The translations under genes were made by a program, and so were the position numbers. The notes under the pieces were generated by a model. That model did not search any database and was not told where the DNA came from. It saw only the letters and a program-made list of their open reading frames with translations. Source: Solirubrobacteraceae bacterium (GTDB lineage: Bacteria; Actinomycetota; Thermoleophilia; Solirubrobacterales; Solirubrobacteraceae). Taken from it: 64,000 nucleotides of DNA. Shown here piece by piece: positions 1-9,095 of the stretch (positions within the stretch are counted from its first letter, which is position 1; every line of letters starts with the position of its first letter). The DNA lies in NCBI GenBank assembly GCA_017882375.1, contig JADGPP010000005.1, positions 23,803-87,802 of the forward strand, read 5' to 3'.

Positions 1-815
1 GCGGCCAGCAGCTTGGAGTAGCTGGGCGCGCGCGCCAGCGCCGGGCCGCCGGAGGTCGTGTCGATCACCGCGTGCACCGCCGGCTCGGTGCCGATCACCG
101 CCAGGTGCGCGACGACGGCGAAGGCGATCCCGCTCGTCGTCGCCTGGTAGGAGATTCCGCGATAGGAGGTCGTCTGTGCGCCCGCCCGTCCCGCCAGTGC
201 CTTGACGAACGACCGGGCCTTGGCCGTGTCGCGCGTGTCGAGCACGATCGCGCCTTCCACCGAATGGGCGGCGAACGGGAATGCTCCGCCTGACTGGCCG
301 AGCAGGCCCTGCTGCACGAGCGTCAGCAGCTTGCTGACGGCCTGTTCTGAGCCACCGGACCCGCCCGCGCTCAGGAACACACCGGCGCGAGGACCGAGCC
401 AGGGCGCCACGTCGCGCTTGAAGTCCAACGCGCCCGAGCCCGGGGTCTGCAACGCGCCGAGCAGGCGCAGGTAGGGATCGGCCTGGTGGGTCAGCGTCTG
501 CCCGGCCGACCGCGCGGCCGTCTGCAGCGCTCCCTCGGGGCGGACGACAGCCCCTGCGTACAGGGCGGCCGAGGCCGGGACGGCATTTGCCGGGTCGATC
601 GACGTTCCCGAGGTTCCCGACGAGCCGCATCCGGCGCCGGCTGCCGAGAGCGCTGTGAGCGCGAGTGCGGCGAGCGCGCGTGGCGTCCAACCGCCGGCCT
701 GCAGCCTGGCGCGGCCCAGCCGCCGTGCGGTGCGCCGGCGAAGCGCGCCGCGAGCATCGCGAGTGGATCGAGGAGATCGGCGGCAGCCGCGGTCGAGCAG
801 GGAGAGGATCGCCAT
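1..815 (-). CDS. DUF3352-like secreted/lipoprotein-type protein (C-terminus truncated by window edge)
   Basis: Reverse-strand open frame from ATG at 815 runs off the window start and is absent from the ORF track. Translation includes ...LALTALSAAGAGCGSSGTSGTSIDPANAVPASAALYAGAVVRPEGALQTAA...FPFAAHSVEGAIVLDTRDTAKARSFVKAL..., resembling actinobacterial DUF3352 proteins with a lipobox-like AGC. Confidence 0.7.
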   Translation of the reverse strand, partial: MAILSLLDRGCRRSPRSTRDARGALRRRTARRLGRARLQAGGWTPRALAALALTALSAAGAGCGSSGTSGTSIDPANAVPASAALYAGAVVRPEGALQTAARSAGQTLTHQADPYLRLLGALQTPGSGALDFKRDVAPWLGPRAGVFLSAGGSGGSEQAVSKLLTLVQQGLLGQSGGAFPFAAHSVEGAIVLDTRDTAKARSFVKALAGRAGAQTTSYRGISYQATTSGIAFAVVAHLAVIGTEPAVHAVIDTTSGGPALARAPSYSKLLA

Positions 816-1025
816 CGCCGGCGATCGTAGCGGCTGGCATGGCTGCTCCGACGCGCTTGACGCCAGCGCGTCGAGTCCGGCGCGGCCGATGCAAGGTCCG
901 TCCCAGCGAGCGGATCTGCACCGTCGCCTGCAATTCACGAGCGTTTGCGCAGGTGCAGCCGGGATCGCGCAGAAGTGGCCGTTAGCAGGCGTTTTCGCGC
1001 GAAAGAGGACAGCGGAGCGTCGTGG

Positions 1026-1071
1026 TGGGAGAAAATGTGCAATTAGGGTTGCGTTGTGGGAGGAAGTGGGG
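1026..1071 (+). promoter_or_regulatory. Candidate MraZ-binding repeats upstream of mraZ
   Basis: TGGGA (1057-1061) - N5 - TGGGG (1067-1071), exactly 10-bp period, plus a further TGGGA at 1026-1030. Matches the TGGGN direct-repeat architecture of MraZ boxes. Confidence 0.6.
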
Positions 1072-1085
1072 TATGTTCGCGTCAG

Positions 1086-1130
1086 CGAGCCGGGGTGGAG
1101 GGGCTCCTCCCACTCCTCCACCTCGGCTCG
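1086..1130 (+). promoter_or_regulatory. Strong stem-loop in the mraZ leader
   Basis: CGAGCCGGGGTGGAGG (1086-1101) pairs with CCTCCACCTCGGCTCG (1115-1130): 16 bp with one G-U, 13-nt loop. Confidence 0.6.
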
Positions 1131-1155
1131 GTAATCAATTTCGGAGCTCTCCCCA

Positions 1156-1599
1156 GTGGTCCCTTTTCGTGGCACGTTCGACCATACGCTCGACGCGAAG
1201 AACCGCCTCACGGTGCCGGCGCGCTATCGCGCCGCGCTCGCCGAGGGGGTGGTGCTCGCGATGCCCGTCGACCTGAAGCCGTGCGTCGGCGTCTGGCACC
1301 CGGAGGAGTACGAGCGCTACAGCCGCCGCGCGCTGGCCGAGCTGCCGCCGCTGTCGCCACGCCTGACCGAGCTGGAGCGCTTCTTCTACGGCAGCTCGCA
1401 GGACGCCGACCTGGATGCCGCCGGGCGGATCATGGTCCCGGGCTTTCTCTCAGAGCACGCCAAGCTGCACAAGGAGGTCGTCGTCGTCGGGGCCGGCGAG
1501 CGGCTGGAGCTTTGGAGCAAGGACGCCTGGAACGCCCACCGACCGACGCTGCTCAGCGGCGTCGCGGAGATCACCGCGCATGTCGACGACACTGCTTGA
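1156..1599 (+). CDS. mraZ: Transcriptional regulator MraZ
   Basis: GTG start; FRGTFDHTLDAKNRLTVPARYR...DAAGRIMVPGFLSEHAKL; first gene of the dcw cluster. Confidence 0.95.
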   Translation: MVPFRGTFDHTLDAKNRLTVPARYRAALAEGVVLAMPVDLKPCVGVWHPEEYERYSRRALAELPPLSPRLTELERFFYGSSQDADLDAAGRIMVPGFLSEHAKLHKEVVVVGAGERLELWSKDAWNAHRPTLLSGVAEITAHVDDTA

Positions 1600-1600
1600 C

Positions 1601-2656
1601 ATGAGACGTTCACAGCGGCGCCCCCCGCGCGGGCGGTCGTCGGCCTCCGGCGCGAGACAGCTCGCGAGGACCGACCGACCCCAGAGCGGCCAGCAGGCCG
1701 GCTGCAAGGGCCACACGCCGGTGCTCGCCGCCGAGCTGTTGGCGCTGCTCGACCCGCAGCCGGGGCAGACGGCGATCGACTGCACCTTTGGCGACGGCGG
1801 CCACGCGCGCCTGCTCGCCGAGCGCCTGGGCTCCTCGGGCACGCTCGTGGCGATCGATCGCGACCCGCTGGCCGAACAGCGCTTCCAGGAGCTCGCGCAG
1901 GAGGTGGCATGCTCGGTGCGCTTCATCCGCGCCGGCTACGCCGAGGCGCTGGAGCTGCTGGGCGAGGAGGGCGTACGCGCCGACGCGGCGTACTTCGACC
2001 TGGGCATGTCCTCGATGCAGGTGGACACGCGCGAGCGCGGCTTCTCCTACTCCTATGAGGCGCCGCTGGACATGCGCATGGATCCGGCACAGCAGCTGAG
2101 CGCGCGCGAGATCGTCGCCGAATGGGACGAGCGCAGCCTGGCGCGCGCGCTGCGCGACTTCGGCGAGGAGCGCCACGCGGGCGCGATCGCCCGGGCGATC
2201 GTGCGCCGGCGCGCACAGGCGCCGATCGAGACGACGCTCGAGCTGGTCGACACGATCAGCTCGGCGATTCCCGCGCCCGCGCGGTTCGGCGGCGGGCATC
2301 CGGCCAAGCGCTCCTTCCAGGCCCTGCGCATCGCCGTCAACGACGAGCTCGAGCAGCTCGACCGCGCGCTCCCGCTCGCCTGGGGCCTGCTGCGCGAGGG
2401 CGGCGTGCTTGCCGGGATCTCCTTTCACTCGCTCGAGGACCGCCGCGTCAAGCGCTTTCTGGTGGAGCGCGCGCGGGGCTGCATCTGCCCGCCCGACCTG
2501 CCGGTGTGCGCCTGCGGTCGCGAGCCCGAGGGTGCGCTGCTGACGCGCCGCTCGATCGTTCCCACGCCGGAGGAGGTCGCCGGCAACCCCCGCGCCTCCT
2601 CGGCGCGCCTGCGGGCGGCCCGGAAGCTGACCGAGGATCGCGAGGCGGGAGAGTGA
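1601..2656 (+). CDS. rsmH: 16S rRNA (cytosine1402-N4)-methyltransferase RsmH
   Basis: GHTPVLAAELLALL...DCTFGDGGHARLLAERL...FDLGMSSMQVD..RGFSY motifs; start chosen as ATG 1601. Confidence 0.93.
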   Translation: MRRSQRRPPRGRSSASGARQLARTDRPQSGQQAGCKGHTPVLAAELLALLDPQPGQTAIDCTFGDGGHARLLAERLGSSGTLVAIDRDPLAEQRFQELAQEVACSVRFIRAGYAEALELLGEEGVRADAAYFDLGMSSMQVDTRERGFSYSYEAPLDMRMDPAQQLSAREIVAEWDERSLARALRDFGEERHAGAIARAIVRRRAQAPIETTLELVDTISSAIPAPARFGGGHPAKRSFQALRIAVNDELEQLDRALPLAWGLLREGGVLAGISFHSLEDRRVKRFLVERARGCICPPDLPVCACGREPEGALLTRRSIVPTPEEVAGNPRASSARLRAARKLTEDREAGE

Positions 2657-3483
2657 CGCCTCCGGCGGCCGCAGCGGCGCCGGCCGTCCGGCCACGCCGA
2701 CCGCTTGCCCCGCGCGGCCCGCGGCGCGTATCGGGCCCCGTGCGTCCATCGGCTCCGGCGCGGCCTGCACGCTCGCGGCGCGGGGCTGGCGAGGCGGGAT
2801 TCGCGCTCGGTCTGATCTCTGCGCTGGAGAGCCTCGCCCAGCACCGCTTGCTCGATCGGCTGATCCGCGGGCGCACGTGGATCGGCATCCTGGCCTTCGC
2901 GCTGATCGGCATCGTGACGCTGCAGCTCGGTCTGCTCAAGCTCAACGGCGGGATCGGCCGCGCGCTCGAGCACGAGGCGCTGCTGCAGCGCGAGAACGCG
3001 GCGCTGAGCATCGAAAACTCAGAACTGGCGGCCGGCACCCGCGTCGAGACGCGCGCTGCGCGCCTGGGCATGGCGTCCGTGCCCTCGGGTGCGCTGCGCT
3101 TTCTCTCAGCGTCCTCTCGCGGCGACGTCGCCAAGGCGGCCGGCGTGCTGAGCGCTCCGACGCACGTGGCAAGCGCCGAAGGCCGCGGAGCCGGCGCGGA
3201 AACCAGCGGATCCCAGGCCGGCGGGAAATCGTCGACTCCCGCGAAAAGCGCGGGCGCGGAAGCGGGCAGCTCGGAATCCTCCGGTGAATCGCAAACGCCG
3301 AGCGGCCCGACCTCGCAACCGGCTTCCAACGAAACCGCCTCCAGCGGCGAATCTTCTTCCGCCAGCGAATCGAGCGCGGCCGCGACGAGCTCGCCGTCGA
3401 CGGGCGAAGCGGAATCCTCCAGTGGCGCTTCGGCTGAAACGAGCCAGAGCGGCGGGATTCAGGCGAGCGCGCCCGGCGGATGA
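2653..3483 (+). CDS. ftsL: FtsL-like septum protein with long Ser/Ala/Glu-rich C-terminal tail
   Basis: GTG 2653 overlaps the rsmH stop (GTGA). One TM (WIGILAFALIGIVTLQLGLLKL) then a coiled-coil-like segment (HEALLQRENAALSIENSEL); position between rsmH and ftsI. Confidence 0.7.
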   Translation: MTPPAAAAAPAVRPRRPLAPRGPRRVSGPVRPSAPARPARSRRGAGEAGFALGLISALESLAQHRLLDRLIRGRTWIGILAFALIGIVTLQLGLLKLNGGIGRALEHEALLQRENAALSIENSELAAGTRVETRAARLGMASVPSGALRFLSASSRGDVAKAAGVLSAPTHVASAEGRGAGAETSGSQAGGKSSTPAKSAGAEAGSSESSGESQTPSGPTSQPASNETASSGESSSASESSAAATSSPSTGEAESSSGASAETSQSGGIQASAPGG

Positions 3484-3487
3484 TGCG

Positions 3488-5149
3488 GTGACGATCGTCC
3501 AGCGCCGGATCGGGGGGATCTTCGGGCTGTTCTTTCTCCTGCTCGTGCTGGCGGGTGGGCGGACGCTGTATCTGGGAGCGCTGAAGGGCAGCAGCCTGCG
3601 CAAAGCGGCCGCCACGCAGCAGCTGACCTACGAAGCCGTGCCGGCGCAGCGCGGCTCGATCACCGATCGCAACGGCATCGACCTCGCCGTGTCCGAGCCC
3701 GCGCAGGACATCTCGGCGACGCCGTATCTCGTCAAGGAACCGCTGGCGGCGGCGCAGAAGCTCGCTCCGCTGCTCGGCAAGCCGCAGGACAAGGTGCTGC
3801 GCGAGCTCTCCGAGCGCAGCGGCTTCGTGTACCTGGCGCGCGCGCTGCCGGCCACGCAGGCCCACGCCGTGATGGCGCTGAAGATTCCGGGCGTCGCGGG
3901 GGCGCCTGTGATGCGGCGTGTGTATCCGCGCGGCACGCTCGCCGCGCAGGTGCTCGGTGTGGTGGGGACCGAAGGCAACGGGCTGTCGGGTCTGGAGTAC
4001 TCGCGCAATGCGCTGCTGCACGGTCAGACCGGACAGCGCCACGTCGTCAGCGACGCGCTCGGCCAGCCGGTGTCGATCAACGAAGTCCACCCGGAGGAGC
4101 CGGGAATGCCGGTCTCGCTGACGCTCGACGCGAACATCCAGCAGCGCACCGAAGACGTTCTCTCGGCGGTCGGGCGCGTGTTTAGCCCGAAAGACGCCAC
4201 GGCGATCGTGATGGACCCGCGCAGCGGCGCGATTCTCGCGATGGCCAACTGGCCGCAGGTCAACGCCAACGACCCGGCGTCCTCGTCGCCGGAATCGCTG
4301 CAGAACCGCGCGGTCGGCTTCGACTACGAACCGGGCTCGACGTTCAAGGCGTTCACCGTCGCGGGCGCGCTGCAGCGAGGCCTGCTCAAGCCGACGAGCA
4401 GCTTCTACATTCCCGACAAGATCCAGGTCGCCGACCGCACGATCCACGACGACACCGAACACGGCGACGAGTCGCTGACGACAGCGCAGATCCTCGCGCA
4501 GTCGAGCAACGTCGGGGCGATCAAGATCGGCCTGCTGGAGGGCAAGAGCGACTTCTCCAATTGGGTCAGCAAGTTCGGCTTCGGCAAGCGCACCGGAATC
4601 GAGCTGCCCGGCGAGGAAATCGGCCAGGTGCTGCCCGTCAGCCACTACTCGGGCTCCTCGATGGGCAACCTGCCGATCGGCCAGGGCCAGTTGGTGACGC
4701 CGTTGCAGATGGCCAGCGCGTATGCGGCGATCGCCAACGGCGGCATCCTGCGCGCACCGCACATCATCCGCTCGGTCGGCTCTGAGCCACAGGCTGTGCC
4801 GACCGGGCGCAGGGTGATCTCCAGCGCCACGGCGGCGTCGCTGCGCCAGATGCTCGAGGGCGTGCTGGCGCCCGGGGGCACGGCGAGCGAGGTCTCGATC
4901 CCCGGCTATCAGCTGGCCGGCAAGACGGGCACGGCGAGCAAGGTCGACCAGGCCACCGGCGAATACTCCAAGACCGCGTACGTCGCCTCGTTCATGGGCT
5001 TTGCGCCGGCCTCTGACCCGAAGCTGCTGTGCGCTGTGATCGTCGACGAACCGCAGGCCGGGTCGATCTTCGGCGGAACCGTCGCGGCGCCCGCGTTCGG
5101 GCAGATCATGAGCTTCGCGCTCCCGTACCTGCGCATCGCGCCGGGATAG
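3488..5149 (+). CDS. ftsI: Peptidoglycan D,D-transpeptidase FtsI / penicillin-binding protein
   Basis: PAQRGSITDRNGIDLAVS, YEPGSTFKAFT, SSNVGAIKIG, GKTGTA motifs. GTG 3488 is preferred; the ORF track start at 3284 would overlap ftsL by 200 bp. Confidence 0.9.
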   Translation: MTIVQRRIGGIFGLFFLLLVLAGGRTLYLGALKGSSLRKAAATQQLTYEAVPAQRGSITDRNGIDLAVSEPAQDISATPYLVKEPLAAAQKLAPLLGKPQDKVLRELSERSGFVYLARALPATQAHAVMALKIPGVAGAPVMRRVYPRGTLAAQVLGVVGTEGNGLSGLEYSRNALLHGQTGQRHVVSDALGQPVSINEVHPEEPGMPVSLTLDANIQQRTEDVLSAVGRVFSPKDATAIVMDPRSGAILAMANWPQVNANDPASSSPESLQNRAVGFDYEPGSTFKAFTVAGALQRGLLKPTSSFYIPDKIQVADRTIHDDTEHGDESLTTAQILAQSSNVGAIKIGLLEGKSDFSNWVSKFGFGKRTGIELPGEEIGQVLPVSHYSGSSMGNLPIGQGQLVTPLQMASAYAAIANGGILRAPHIIRSVGSEPQAVPTGRRVISSATAASLRQMLEGVLAPGGTASEVSIPGYQLAGKTGTASKVDQATGEYSKTAYVASFMGFAPASDPKLLCAVIVDEPQAGSIFGGTVAAPAFGQIMSFALPYLRIAPG

Positions 5150-5158
5150 CATCAGCCC

Positions 5159-6712
5159 ATGAGGCTCGACGAGTTGACCGCCGGCCTGGCCACGCCAGCC
5201 ACCGGTGATCTCGGCGCGGGCGCCGACGCGCAGATCACCGGTCTGGCCTACGACAGCCGCGCGGTGCACGGCGGCGAGCTGTTCTTCTGCGTGCGCGGCT
5301 CTCAGAGCGACGGACACGACCACGCCCCGCGGGCCGTCGCCAACGGCGCTGCGGCGCTGGTCGTCGAGCGACCGCTCGGTCTCGGCGTGCCGGAGGTGAT
5401 GGCGGCCTCGCCGCGCGCGGCGATGGCGCCGATCGCTGCGCGCTTCTTCGGCGATCCGACGTCGCAGCTGCAAGTCGTCGGCGTCACGGGGACCAACGGC
5501 AAGACGACGACGGCGTATCTGCTGCGCGCACTGCTAGAGGCCGCGGGCGAGCAGTGCGCGCTGCTGGGGACGGTCAAGTCGGTCGTCGGCGGCCATGACC
5601 GGCCGGTCACGCGCACGACGCCCGAGGCGGTCGACCTGCAGCGCGACTTCCGCGCGATGCTCGACGGCGGCGACCGTGGGTGCGCGATGGAGGTCTCTTC
5701 ACATGCGCTGGAGCTCGGACGCGCCGACGCGATTCACTTCGCCGCGGGGGTCTTCACGAACCTGACGCAGGACCACCTCGACTTCCACGACACGATGGAG
5801 GACTACTTCCAGGCCAAGCGGCGCCTGTTCACCGAGCACACGCCGGCGGCAAGCGTGATCAACGTCGGCGACCCCTACGGACGCCGTCTGGCGGCGGAGA
5901 TCGAGGGGGCGCGGACGTTCGCCGTGGAAGCTCCCGCCGACTACAGCGCCACCGATCTGCGCTGCGACTTCGCCGGCTGTCGCTTCGTGCTGCGCACGCC
6001 CGCCGGCGAGCACTCCGTCAGCCTGCCGATGCCGGGGCGCTTCAACGTCGCAAACGCGCTCGGCGCGCTCGCCGCCGCGCACGCGCTCGGCGGTGAGCTG
6101 CAGATGCTGCTCGATGCGCTTGCACGTGGCGTCCGCGTGCCGGGGCGCTTTGAGCCGGTCGAGGAGGGGCAGGACTTCGCCGTGCTGGTCGACTACGCGC
6201 ACACGCCCGACTCGCTGGAGAACGTGCTCGCCGCCGCACGCGAGCTGATCGACGCCGGTGAGCGTCCGGACGGGCGGGTGCTATGCGTGTTCGGCGCCGG
6301 CGGCGATCGCGATCGCGGCAAGCGACCGCTGATGGGCGAGATCGCCACACGCCTGGCCGACGTCGTCGTCGTGACCTCCGACAACCCGCGTTCGGAGGAT
6401 CCTGAGCAGATCATCGCCGAGATCATGGCCGGGGTGGCGCGCGCGGAGGGCTCACACGGCGCCGCGACGACGACTAACGCAGACGCTCCGGCGGGCGGCG
6501 ATGCGCCGGCGGGCGCCGCCGCGGTGCGCTCGATCGCCGACCGCGCGGTGGCGATCGACGAGGCGGTCGCCCAAGCGCAGGCGGGCGACGTGCTGGTGAT
6601 CGCCGGCAAGGGCCACGAGCAGGGCCAGGAGTTCGCACAGGGGCGCAAGCAGCCGTTCGACGACGTGGCGGTCGCGCGCAAGGCGCTGCGCGTGCGCAGG
6701 GCGCGCGTATGA
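5159..6712 (+). CDS. murE: UDP-MurNAc-tripeptide synthetase MurE
   Basis: GVTGTNGKTTTAYLLRALL, DNPRSEDP motif, dcw order. Confidence 0.95.
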   Translation: MRLDELTAGLATPATGDLGAGADAQITGLAYDSRAVHGGELFFCVRGSQSDGHDHAPRAVANGAAALVVERPLGLGVPEVMAASPRAAMAPIAARFFGDPTSQLQVVGVTGTNGKTTTAYLLRALLEAAGEQCALLGTVKSVVGGHDRPVTRTTPEAVDLQRDFRAMLDGGDRGCAMEVSSHALELGRADAIHFAAGVFTNLTQDHLDFHDTMEDYFQAKRRLFTEHTPAASVINVGDPYGRRLAAEIEGARTFAVEAPADYSATDLRCDFAGCRFVLRTPAGEHSVSLPMPGRFNVANALGALAAAHALGGELQMLLDALARGVRVPGRFEPVEEGQDFAVLVDYAHTPDSLENVLAAARELIDAGERPDGRVLCVFGAGGDRDRGKRPLMGEIATRLADVVVVTSDNPRSEDPEQIIAEIMAGVARAEGSHGAATTTNADAPAGGDAPAGAAAVRSIADRAVAIDEAVAQAQAGDVLVIAGKGHEQGQEFAQGRKQPFDDVAVARKALRVRRARV

Positions 6713-8130
6713 GGGAGTGGGATGCCGCCCGTGTCGCCGAGGCGGCGGGCGCCAGCGTGGTCTTGGGCGCCGAGGCGGGTCCGAGCGCGGCGACGGTCGA
6801 CTCGCGCACGGTGTCGGGCGGAGAGCTGTTCGTGGGCCTGCGCGGCGAGCGCGCTGACGGGGGCGAGCACGCAGCCGAGGCGTTGCGGGCCGGCGCCTGG
6901 GGAGTCCTAGTGAGCCCAGAGCACGCCGACGCAGCCGCCGCAGCAGCGGCTGAGGCGGGTGTTGCCGTGGGCGCTGTGCTTGTCCATCGCGACCCGCTGG
7001 CGGGCATGCAGGCGCTCGCGCGCGCCTGGCGGCGCGAGCTGGGGGCGAGCGGGGCGAAGGTCGTGGGAATCACCGGCTCGACCGGCAAGACCTCGACGAA
7101 GGACATCCTCGCCGCGCTCGCCGCCGCGCGCCGTCGTGTCGCGTCGAGCCCGGAGAACCGCAATACGGAGATCGGCCTGCCGCTGGCGGTGCTGGCCGCG
7201 CCGCCGGGCACTGAGGTGCTGGTGCTGGAGATGGCGATGCGCGGCGTCGGGCAGATCGCCGAGCTGACGGCGATCGCCGAGCCGGACGTGGGCGTGATCG
7301 TCAACGTGGGCCCGGTGCACCTCGAGCTGCTGGGCACGGTCGAGGCGATCGCGGCAGCCAAGGCGGAGCTGCTCGCCGGCATGGCGGCGGGTAGCACCGT
7401 CGTGATCCCGGCGGCCGAGCCGCTGCTGACGCCGCACCTGCGCGCCGACGTGAAAACGATCACGTTCGGCGAGGACGCGGACGTCGTGCTGCGCCAGGCG
7501 CTGCCGGACGGCGAGGTGCTGATCGGCGCGCACGGGCGCGAGATCGCACTGCGGCCGTCGTTCGGGCAGGCGCACAACCTGCTCAACCTGCTGGCGGCGG
7601 TCGCGGCGGCGCTGGCGCTGGGGATCGACCCGCAGGGCAGTCTGGACGTGCGTTTCTCGGCACTGCGCGGCGAGCGCCGCGAGCTCCCCGGCGAGGTGGT
7701 CGTGATCGACGACTGCTACAACGCCAACCCGATGTCCATGCGCGCGGCGATCGACGACCTGACTCAGACGGCCCCCGCGCGCCGCGTGGCGGTGCTCGGC
7801 GACATGCTCGAGCTGGGAGGCGACGCGCAGCGACTTCACCGCGAGATCGGGCTGTACGCGGGCGAACGCGGCGTCGACGTGCTCATCACGGTCGGGCCGC
7901 TGGCGGCGGAGATGCGCAGGGAGTTCGAGGGCGAGTCCTATCCGACGGGCGATGCGCGGGCGGCTGCGGAGCTGCTGGCGACGCTGCTGGCGGACGGCGA
8001 CACGGTGCTCGTGAAGGCCTCGCGCGGGGTCGGGCTCGAGCACGTGGCGCAGAAGCTCGCCGCCTCGCGCGAGCATCAGCGCATGCCCGGTGACTCGGGC
8101 GCCGGCGCGGGCGCGCCCCGGGGGCGCTGA
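6709..8130 (+). CDS. murF: UDP-MurNAc-tripeptide:D-Ala-D-Ala ligase MurF
   Basis: GITGSTGKTSTKDILAALA, DDCYNANPMSM; overlaps murE stop. Confidence 0.95.
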   Translation: MREWDAARVAEAAGASVVLGAEAGPSAATVDSRTVSGGELFVGLRGERADGGEHAAEALRAGAWGVLVSPEHADAAAAAAAEAGVAVGAVLVHRDPLAGMQALARAWRRELGASGAKVVGITGSTGKTSTKDILAALAAARRRVASSPENRNTEIGLPLAVLAAPPGTEVLVLEMAMRGVGQIAELTAIAEPDVGVIVNVGPVHLELLGTVEAIAAAKAELLAGMAAGSTVVIPAAEPLLTPHLRADVKTITFGEDADVVLRQALPDGEVLIGAHGREIALRPSFGQAHNLLNLLAAVAAALALGIDPQGSLDVRFSALRGERRELPGEVVVIDDCYNANPMSMRAAIDDLTQTAPARRVAVLGDMLELGGDAQRLHREIGLYAGERGVDVLITVGPLAAEMRREFEGESYPTGDARAAAELLATLLADGDTVLVKASRGVGLEHVAQKLAASREHQRMPGDSGAGAGAPRGR

Positions 8131-9095
8131 TGGGGCGGATCCTGTTCGGCGGCACGGCGGCGCTGCTCATCTGCCTGTTTCTCAGCCCGAAGTTCATCGA
8201 TTTCCTGCGCGAGCGCGAGTTCGGCCAGCACATCCGCGAGGAGGGGCCGGAGGGTCACCACCAGAAGGCCGGCACGCCGACGATGGGCGGCGTGATCATC
8301 TTCGTCGCGATCTCCGTGCCGTTCTTGATCCTGACCGACTACGACTGGCGTTCGGTGGGCGTGTTCGGGGCGATGATCGCGTGCGCGCTGCTGGGCTTCG
8401 CCGACGACTACGTAAAGCTCGTGCGACGGCGCTCGCTGGGCCTGCGGGCGCGCACGAAGCTCGCGGTGACGATCGCGATCTCGCTGGCGCTGTGGTGGGT
8501 GGCCCAGCACGAGGCGCACCTGGCGCCGACGCTGCGCCTGCGCTTTGTCGACTACCAGATCGACCTCGGCCCGTTCTACCCGCTGCTGATCTACTTCGTC
8601 GTCGCCGGTACGACGAGCGCGGTCAACCTGACCGACGGCCTCGACGGTCTGGCGGCGGGGTGCGCGGCGATCGTGCTGCTGGCGTACATCGGCATCACGT
8701 TCATCACCGGTGAGGACGACCTGGCGATGCTCGCCGGCTGCCTGGTCGGCGGGTGCATCGGCTTTCTCTGGTTCAACGCCTTTCCGGCGACGATCTTCAT
8801 GGGCGACACCGGCTCGCTCGGCCTCGGCGGAGCGATCGCCGGGCTGGCGGTGATGACGAAGACCGAGCTGCTGCTCGTGCTGCTCGGCGGGATCTTCGTG
8901 ATCGAGGCGCTGTCGGTGGTGATCCAGGTGATCTCCTTTCAGACGACGCGCAAACGCGTGTTCCTGATGGCGCCGATCCACCATCACTTCGAGCTGCGCG
9001 CGTGGTCTGAGACGAAGATCATCCTGCGCTTCTGGATCGTCGCGGCGATCTGCTGCGCGATCGGCTTCACGATCTACCGTCAGAGCATCGGCTAG
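8130..9095 (+). CDS. mraY: Phospho-MurNAc-pentapeptide translocase MraY
   Basis: GTPTMGG, NLTDGLDGLAAG, MGDTGSLGLGGAIA, APIHHHFE. Confidence 0.96.
   Translation: MGRILFGGTAALLICLFLSPKFIDFLREREFGQHIREEGPEGHHQKAGTPTMGGVIIFVAISVPFLILTDYDWRSVGVFGAMIACALLGFADDYVKLVRRRSLGLRARTKLAVTIAISLALWWVAQHEAHLAPTLRLRFVDYQIDLGPFYPLLIYFVVAGTTSAVNLTDGLDGLAAGCAAIVLLAYIGITFITGEDDLAMLAGCLVGGCIGFLWFNAFPATIFMGDTGSLGLGGAIAGLAVMTKTELLLVLLGGIFVIEALSVVIQVISFQTTRKRVFLMAPIHHHFELRAWSETKIILRFWIVAAICCAIGFTIYRQSIG

Noticed and set aside
2942-5473. 843-aa minus-strand ORF opposite ftsL/ftsI (and similar long antisense ORFs at 8076-10547 and 14095-16020)
   Set aside because: Arg/Gly/Ala-rich antisense frames typical of high-GC DNA; the opposite strand encodes clear dcw proteins.
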